A stretch of 64,000 bases of DNA from Dipodascopsis uninucleata var. uninucleata. Taxonomy: Eukaryota; Ascomycota; Lipomycetes; Lipomycetales; Lipomycetaceae. Below the pieces are notes generated by a model. That model did no database searches. It worked only from the letters and a program-made list of their open reading frames with translations, and was not told the DNA's origin. The translations under genes and the position numbers were made by a program. Each line of letters opens with the position of its first letter. Within the stretch, counting starts at the first letter, position 1. This document shows positions 57,980 through 64,000 of this stretch, in pieces. The DNA lies in assembly GCA_030568195.1 (NCBI GenBank), contig JAJLTO010000009.1, positions 310,001 to 374,000 on the forward strand, in the 5' to 3' direction.

Positions 57980-59048
57980 CTACCATTTTGGTAATACTTT
58001 GATTACTATAACACCAATAAATACACTAAATATCATGATTAAAGCACTGACTATATAAAACTTAAATCCGATAGCGCTCAACTGTCTGTATTGTGTTAAT
58101 CTGCCACCTGTACGCTTCATGTTGTCAACATTTTGGTCAAGTGCATTAGCTGTATTACGCACGAGATCCATATCTCCAGTCAACTTCTCGCCCAATCTTA
58201 CGGCGTTCTCTTTTAATATACGAGTCTGCGATAGCAAAGACTGTGAAATTGCATCTTGCTGTTTTCTGTGATAATCGAGTCGTGATTCGAGAGTAGTTCG
58301 AGAATCTGAAGGAAATGAAAAAAGATCTGTCTCCTGTTGTGGGGGGGTTGATAGCATATCTATATCTGAACCTATTGAAACTACATCATCCTTGATATCA
58401 GATTCCAACAAGGCATCTGATTGCTCTATGGCGTTTATTTGAGCTATTCTAGCTCTGACTGCACCTTCTATCGTCGAGTGTGTCTAAGAAAAGTCATGTT
58501 AATTTGTGATAACATTCGAACATTACTTCATTTCTTACCTCTACTAACAGTTTCAGCCTCTGCAAGCACAAATGCAGTAATTAGTAATGTTAATAATGTT
58601 TACTAACATGGCAATCTATAGAAGAACTAAAGGTACTCACGTCTTGTATATCACTTATTCGCTTTCGTTCGATGTGAAGAAGAACCTGCTCTTGAGTTTG
58701 TCTCTGGCTGTCTGAAGCTAGTGTGCTTGAAACTGGTGTATTGTCAATCTTAGCAAGCAGCTTTTTGGCATAATCGAGGTCCTATAATTGTAATAAAATA
58801 ATTAATTTCAGTATTAAAAGCTCACAAAGAATAAATTCCATACCGTAGTCAGGATATTTCGTTTCACAATGTCGTGAAATAATCTATATGCAACCTCATT
58901 GACATCACTATCGATCTCAGCGTCGTATTTTGATTGCTCTAGTTCATTTACATTGTTTGACAGGTGGTCTATAAGCCCTGACAATTGATACGACGCCATT
59001 ATGAGAGAGCTTAGTCTCTTCAGAGACTTATAAAGGATTTCACTGTTC
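57980..59048 (-). CDS. USE1: ER Q-SNARE USE1 (first exon unresolved)
   Basis: Use1 is the Qc-type SNARE for Golgi-to-ER retrograde fusion, with Sec20, Ufe1 and Sec22. Exons 59048-58844, 58781-58641, 58559-58539 (21 nt) and 58483-57980 join in phase. The first visible exon reads SEILYKSLKRLSSLIMASYQ, aligning with the family N-terminus. A weak SNARE motif (RILKENAVRLGEKLTGDMDL to LDQNVDNMKRTG) precedes the tail anchor FYIVSALIMIFSVFIGVIVI and the ending KVLPKW, like RIMPKL in human USE1. Exon 59048 needs two bases from an upstream exon, which I could not place in the 216 nt to gamma-tubulin. ATG 58999 is an alternative start. Without upstream residues the protein is about 290 residues. Confidence 0.88.
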
Positions 59049-59264
59049 CTAAAATCACGGAGAAAAATATTGTGTATAGATAGAATAAAGAACAAAAAAT
59101 GACAATATTCAGTTCTCGTTGACGTGCCCAAATTCTAAACAGGTTGGAGTGATTGTTACCCGGATCTCAATACTGAATTGTTTACACAAAAAAATCATTA
59201 CTTAGGACGCGTCTTGAAATATATATCTCATTTCTTTTTCGATTGTATTTAACAGGTTATAGCG

Positions 59265-60859
59265 ATGCCTCGGTATGTAATATGAAAAGTGACTTGGAAT
59301 ATGTAGTAGCAATGAGAGTAATTTACTAACCCAGAGTTAAAACGTTACAGAGAGATTATCACAATTCAAGCAGGTACCGTCATATTCTCTATCAAGAACG
59401 GAATCCAATACAGGATTTGTCATCGTGCAGTATTATAACTGAAACTAACGATATTGCTAATAAATATATAGGTCAATGCGGTAATCAGATTGGTAGCAAG
59501 TTCTGGGAGCAATTGTGTCTGGAGCATGGATTAAGTCCAGATGGAAATCTGCGAGAGGATTTACCAACTGTAGCAACTACAACTGACCGCAAGGATGTGT
59601 TTTTCTATCAGTCAGATGACACCCGCTATATACCTAGAGCACTACTAATCGATCTTGAACCACGAGTTATAAATGGTATTCTCAATGGTCCGTATGCCAA
59701 AATGTATAATCCCGAAAACATATATGTCAGTAGTGATGGTAGCGGAGCTGGAAATATTTGGGCATCTGGATACAGGGCTGGAGAGTCTCTAACAGACGAG
59801 TTAATGGATATGCTCGATAGAGAGGCTGACGGTAGTGATTCATTGGAAGGCTTCATGCTATTACATTCGATTGCTGGAGGTACTGGAAGTGGATTGGGAT
59901 CTTACCTCTTAGAGCGACTAAGTGACAGGTTTCCTAAGAAAGTTGTACAAACATACTCTGTCTTCCCGGCTTCTCAACAAGTTTCTGAAGTTGTTGTTCA
60001 GCCATATAACAGTCTTTTGTCTCTCAAGCGACTTACTCAATTTGCGGATGCGGTCACTGTTCTCGACAACGCTGCTTTATCACGATTAGCTGCTGATCGC
60101 TTACGTGAGCAAAACCCATCATTTGATCAGACTAACCAGCTTGTAGCTACTGTTATGTCCGCTAGCACAACTACTTTACGATATCCCGGATATATGCATA
60201 ATGATCTAGTTTCGCTACTATCATCACTTGTGCCAACACCTAGATGTCATTATCTGATGACAGCCTACACACCGTTTACAGCAGATAGTGTTGACCAAGC
60301 AAAGAGTGTTAGAAAGACTACAGTTCTTGATGTCATGCGTCGTTTACTCCAGCCAAAGAACAGAATGGTATCAACAAGTCAGACGCAGGAATCTTGTTTT
60401 ATTTCAATCTTAAACATAATCCAAGGAGAAGCAGATCCCAACGATGTCCACAAAAGTTTATTAAGAATCAGAGAGCGAGGTCTTGCGTCGTTTATTCCCT
60501 GGGGTCCAGCTAGTATACAAGTTGCCTTAACCAAAAAGTCGCCTTATCTACAGAGCTCTAATCGAGTGAGCGGTCTCATGCTTGCTAATCATACTAGTAT
60601 TGCATCGGTAAGCCTACTATCTTCTGTCATATCAGACTTATAGCGTATTTATATATACATTACTAACAGTTTGATATAGCTATTCAAAAGAATATTAGAC
60701 CAATACGATAGGCTACGTAAGCGAAATGCTTTCTTAGAACCTTATCGCAAGCAGCCTATGTTTTCAGAAAATTTAGATGAATTTGATGAAGCAAGAGAGG
60801 TTGTTGCGGATCTGATAAATGAATATAGGCTAGCTGAGACGAGCGAATATCTGTCATAA
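59265..60859 (+). CDS. TUB4: Gamma-tubulin
   Basis: Gamma-tubulin nucleates microtubules at the spindle pole body. Exons 59265-59272 (8 nt), 59351-59373 (23 nt), 59472-60607 and 60680-60859 join in phase to 448 residues (family about 450). Exons 1-3 give [20 protein letters not shown], the exact gamma-tubulin start. Other marks are the GTP-binding loop [29 protein letters not shown], and the ending LINEYRLAE. The last intron has a perfect TACTAAC 15 nt before its AG. The sequence is close to animal and fission-yeast gamma-tubulin, unlike the fast-evolving Tub4 of Saccharomyces. The unspliced frame starting at 59417 reads intron sequence at its front, so ATG 59265 is the true start. Divergent from USE1. 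Confidence 0.97.
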
Positions 60860-61044
60860 TTGAAGCTATCAATGGGATACTGGCTCTAGGTGTTTTCGGA
60901 TGTCCTTAGCATTCTTTCTTTGTTTTACGTATCTTTGCCGTGTATTTTAGGTTTAACGAATAACTTTAAGAACTGTGATTGTCTCTATATTTACTAAATG
61001 TAGGACTTCGAATTGATCTAATGTAGTAAATGAAGAGATGGCAT

Positions 61045-62230
61045 TCATGATAGTTTTCGAGTTTTTGTTGTAGATATGAACAATCTCTCATGTGACGATC
61101 GTAAAGTCCGCTTTCGATTACCGCCAGCAAGATCTTCAATATCTTTTATAGACGACGTATTTGATAGCGATCTCTTTATTGTTGATTCTAGAATGTCTTT
61201 GGTCTTTGGCGTACCATCATTAATTTGTGCTTCATTGACACTGGGTACTTCAGATAGTTTCCGCTTGGGTTTCTTGATAAGCTCCGCCTTACATATGCCC
61301 TTACCAGCTATATCGCAGATATCGCACTTTTTTGACCTTGAACCACATACGGTTTGACCAAATCCCACAATTAAAGGATTTGCTTCTTTCCAATGCTCAC
61401 GAGGCACAATCTGCTCTAGCTGGGCTCTAGCAATTTCCGGGGTCACTGTACGTGACAGTCCCTTTGTAGGTGGAAATACGAGCTTCCATTGCTGTGACAG
61501 ACGAAGTACATGTGTATCCACAGCTAAGCCGTATTCTTCTTCCTCGATATTATTATTTTGTTGTTCTTGCTTTATTCTATGTTTAGTGCTGCCAGCGTCG
61601 GTATCATATGGCTTTGAATTTTGTAAATATAAAATACCCATCTTAGGACCAATTCCTGGAAATTTTATTACCTCAGCTAGAGTGTTAGGGATTTTTTCAT
61701 TCAACTCCGAAAGAAGCATTTCTGAAATTTTTTTCATATAAGCCGTCTTCTTTGCGTGGAAGCCGACACCTTTGATCAAACCATCTAGTACTGCACTATC
61801 CATGTCCAATATTAGACGAGGTGAAATCTCAGCCGGATGGAAGTGTTTTCGAAGATTCTGCATAGCAGCAAACGTATATTGATCTTTGGTTTGCGATGAA
61901 AGCAACAGAGAAAACAGGACTTGTAAATTTTGAGACTATCATGTTACATCATACGGCACATAGACCAGTAATCCGTGTACCAAAGCAGTGAATTTATATT
62001 AGCTAGCTTCAACCAACGGGAGCAATAAACGAGAAGGCTTCAGCATTTTCACTTACGGCAATCGATTGATTCTCGATGACATTCTGAGGGAGTATATGGC
62101 AACCCATGGAATCTACAGGAGCCACAATACTCCCTCTCATGGACAGAAGATGTTTTCGAAGCTGCAGCCATCTATCACGCAGTTCCAACGATTTTTTAGT
62201 TGACAGCATCGCGGAGTTCTCTGAACTCAT
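61045..62230 (-). CDS. NTG1: Endonuclease III, DNA N-glycosylase/AP lyase (NTG1/NTG2)
   Basis: This bifunctional glycosylase removes oxidised pyrimidines and cleaves abasic sites in nuclear and mitochondrial DNA. Exon 1 is 62230-62057 and exon 2 is 61935-61045, in phase, 354 residues. The helix-hairpin-helix is FPGIGPKMGILYL with the catalytic Lys, and the catalytic Asp is in LAVDTHVLRLSQQW. Residues around 170-190 between these two carry an extra Gln/Asn/Glu insert (QEQQNNN, EEEE). Four cysteines in VCGSRSKKCDICDIAGKGIC give an iron-sulfur-cluster loop with C-x6-C-x2-C-x7-C spacing. The C-terminus is a basic extension of about 80 residues (KKPKRKLSE), a possible nuclear signal. Exon 1 lacks an obvious mitochondrial presequence. 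Confidence 0.95.
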
Positions 62231-64000
62231 TCCGTAACTATAACAAGATTAGCTCTCGGCAATAATAAGCCATGAGAGTAATAGCGAGTAGCCTTAAAGG
62301 CTCTTAAAATATGGCTCTTGCAAGCAAGATGAAGACGATTGGCTTAGTATGGAAAATTTAGTGACCACTGAAATATTAAAAAAAATCTCGAAGTTGGCGA
62401 AAAAAAAAACTCGAACCGGCCCCCTGAAAATGGCATTGAATCGGTTCATTAGCTTGTCCTCACGATTATAAAATATTCCGACCCGGATTGCTGCGAACCA
62501 AGTTCAACTAGTAGCAGACCTAAAATTTATCTACCCTAAGATTTTGTTATCAGGTACGGTTACATTGTGACTAGGAATTTGTGATTTTCAGCCACAACTA
62601 CCTATAAACTCGCAAGTGACATATCACGGGATTACAGATAAACCGTAAAGCAGTTATATAAAAAATACGCATGTATATGCAGACTCTCAGTACTATTCGC
62701 ATATTTATTAAACTTAATATGTATAGTCGTGTGATTAGTGATTTGTATAATTGTTTTGCTGATATACAAATGAGACGCCAGATCTTATAATGAAGCGATT
62801 GCTTCGTATGTATAAGACGAGCTATTTTGTTAAAGTATCAAATATATTACTTCGTCAATTGTATTTCAGTTGAGATTACCGTAAATAAGTATAGGAATCA
62901 TCATCAAATTTCTAGTTAGCAACTACGTTGATATCTGGAATCCTCCTCTAAAGATCTATGATAGGAGTCTATATTAGGTAATCATAAATTCAAAGTACTA
63001 CGCCTATTTTTGCTATTCTAGACTATATGGCCTACGTATATTTAATGTAAGATTGCTGCTAAATGAATATTGTAGATTGATAAAGTAATGTGTCACACAT
63101 GCGGATACTATTTATTGGCGTAAGAGAATGAAGATATATACCAACCGTATATTGTTTACGCTTGCTTTCACCAGTACTTGTCAAAATATGAAAGTTGAAC
63201 TCACCATAAATGCGCTGCTTGTCAGTTTTCTTATTTTGTTGTACCACCAGTATAGACCTATTTCTACGAATCAGTCACTCATAGACTGAAACAAACAAAT
63301 CACTGCTATCTAGCGTCAATATACGGTATACGGTATCGCCAATCTCCGATACTCGATGTTGAGCAGGAAAAGGTATCACAGAATATATCATCGGTGCTCC
63401 GCATTGCCTGCTGCGCATCACTCATGACCAATACGAGAATCATAAGATCATCAAATGGAGTAATACTAGTTAGTTATAAATAGCTATAGGCTATAATAGT
63501 AAAACCTCCTTACGTGGGTTAGGCGTTGTATACAAGTTTCAGATACAAAATTTCGTCATTTCTCGGGTGAACATTGACAAGTTGCGGTAACTCTGAATAC
63601 CAGCTCCCTTCGCATAAAGCTGCGTGCATCTCAACTTATTTGATATAACCTTCAAAGTACATAATATCGTTAATTTACTTCTTACGTATGGGAGGAGTAA
63701 TGAAAGAGATTCACGATAAATTTAGAGAGAGTATTTAGTAAGATTAACAAATAGCTTATAAGCATGAACAAAATATCGACAGTATATCAGTCTACCAAAA
63801 AAGAAAATAATATAGATATGAGATAACTAAGAAAAAACACAAATAACAAGAAACAAGCATATAATAAAAAAAGTAAAGCTATTAAAATCGATTCACCAAT
63901 TAGTCAATAAAAAGCAAGACTAAAGCGCAAAGAACTCTACATAAAGCAGAAAAGCTAGGCTGAAGAGACTAAACTGAACCAACAATAAAATACGTGTATC
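62231..64000. other. Spacer to window end
   Basis: AT-rich; the last 300 nt are very A-rich on the plus strand. A minus-strand frame near 63280-63150 reads RIYGEFNFHILTSTGESKRK with a GTATAT donor-like end at about 63141. It looks like coding sequence but has no ATG and no linked exon, so I leave it uncalled. The CCGGTTCGAG at 62412-62421 (-) mimics a tRNA B box but no tRNA fold surrounds it. Confidence 0.5.

Noticed and set aside
59417-59471. Frame start at 59417 for gamma-tubulin
   Set aside because: It reads intron 2; the conserved N-terminus is supplied by exons at 59265 and 59351.
62405-62425. tRNA B-box-like CCGGTTCGAG on the minus strand
   Set aside because: No A box at the right distance and no cloverleaf; the box runs straight into a T tract.

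Overview
The window looks like nuclear DNA of an ascomycetous fungus, most likely an early-diverging yeast. It is AT-rich, and most genes carry several short introns. Introns have GTAAGT- or GTATGT-type donors and yeast-like TACTAAC/CTAAC branch sites, often only 10-20 nt from the 3' AG. The genes fit this group: a CAT8-type zinc-cluster regulator, a secreted GH18 chitinase with a CBM19 tail, BEM2, KTI12, PEX4, a GT15 mannosyltransferase and a MER3 helicase. CTG is read as leucine where it can be judged (nt 59519-59521 in the conserved LCLEHG of gamma-tubulin). I cannot name the species. Some track starts rest on TTG or GTG; I moved these to the first supported ATG and rebuilt splice junctions by eye, checking reading phase.

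Layout. 0-6 kb: a BEM2-like RasGEF/PH/RhoGAP gene, cut by the left edge and without introns. 6.8-10.6 kb (-): MER3/HFM1 meiotic helicase in about 14 exons. 11.1-12.6 kb (-): GT15 mannosyltransferase. 14.6-16.6 kb (-): GPT2/SCT1 glycerol-3-phosphate acyltransferase. 19-26 kb: a small one-TM mitochondrial-type protein (-), a DHHC palmitoyltransferase (+), APA1/2 phosphorylase (+) facing SER2 (-), then IPI3 (+). 26.8-31.5 kb: mitoribosomal mS38/COX24 (+), PEX4 (-), a PTPA/RRD isomerase (+) and a DUF202 membrane protein (-). 32-39 kb: an unidentified small gene (-), CAT8 (-) and a SET methyltransferase (-). 40.7-44 kb: chitinase (+) and EFM7 (-). 44-49 kb is gene-poor and holds a dispersed 5S rRNA gene (-). 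49-51.6 kb: KTI12 (+) and a DUF1771-Smr protein (-). 53.8-57.5 kb: a 1232-residue orphan protein (+). 58-62.2 kb: USE1 SNARE (-) divergent from gamma-tubulin (+), then an endonuclease III (-).

The genes are housekeeping functions with no operon logic: cell polarity and wall (BEM2, GT15, chitinase), lipid and serine synthesis, ribosome assembly and tRNA modification (IPI3, KTI12), translation-factor methylation (EFM7), peroxisome import (PEX4), ER traffic (USE1), spindle (gamma-tubulin) and DNA repair/meiosis (NTG, MER3). I found no transposon, virus-like element, CRISPR or toxin system. The most unusual features are micro-exons of 16-27 nt in several genes (including inside the CAT8 zinc cluster and MER3 motif VI), a GC-AG intron in KTI12, a possible Kex2-released His-rich peptide at the chitinase C-terminus, the large orphan protein, and the 4.2-kb gene-poor tract next to the 5S gene.
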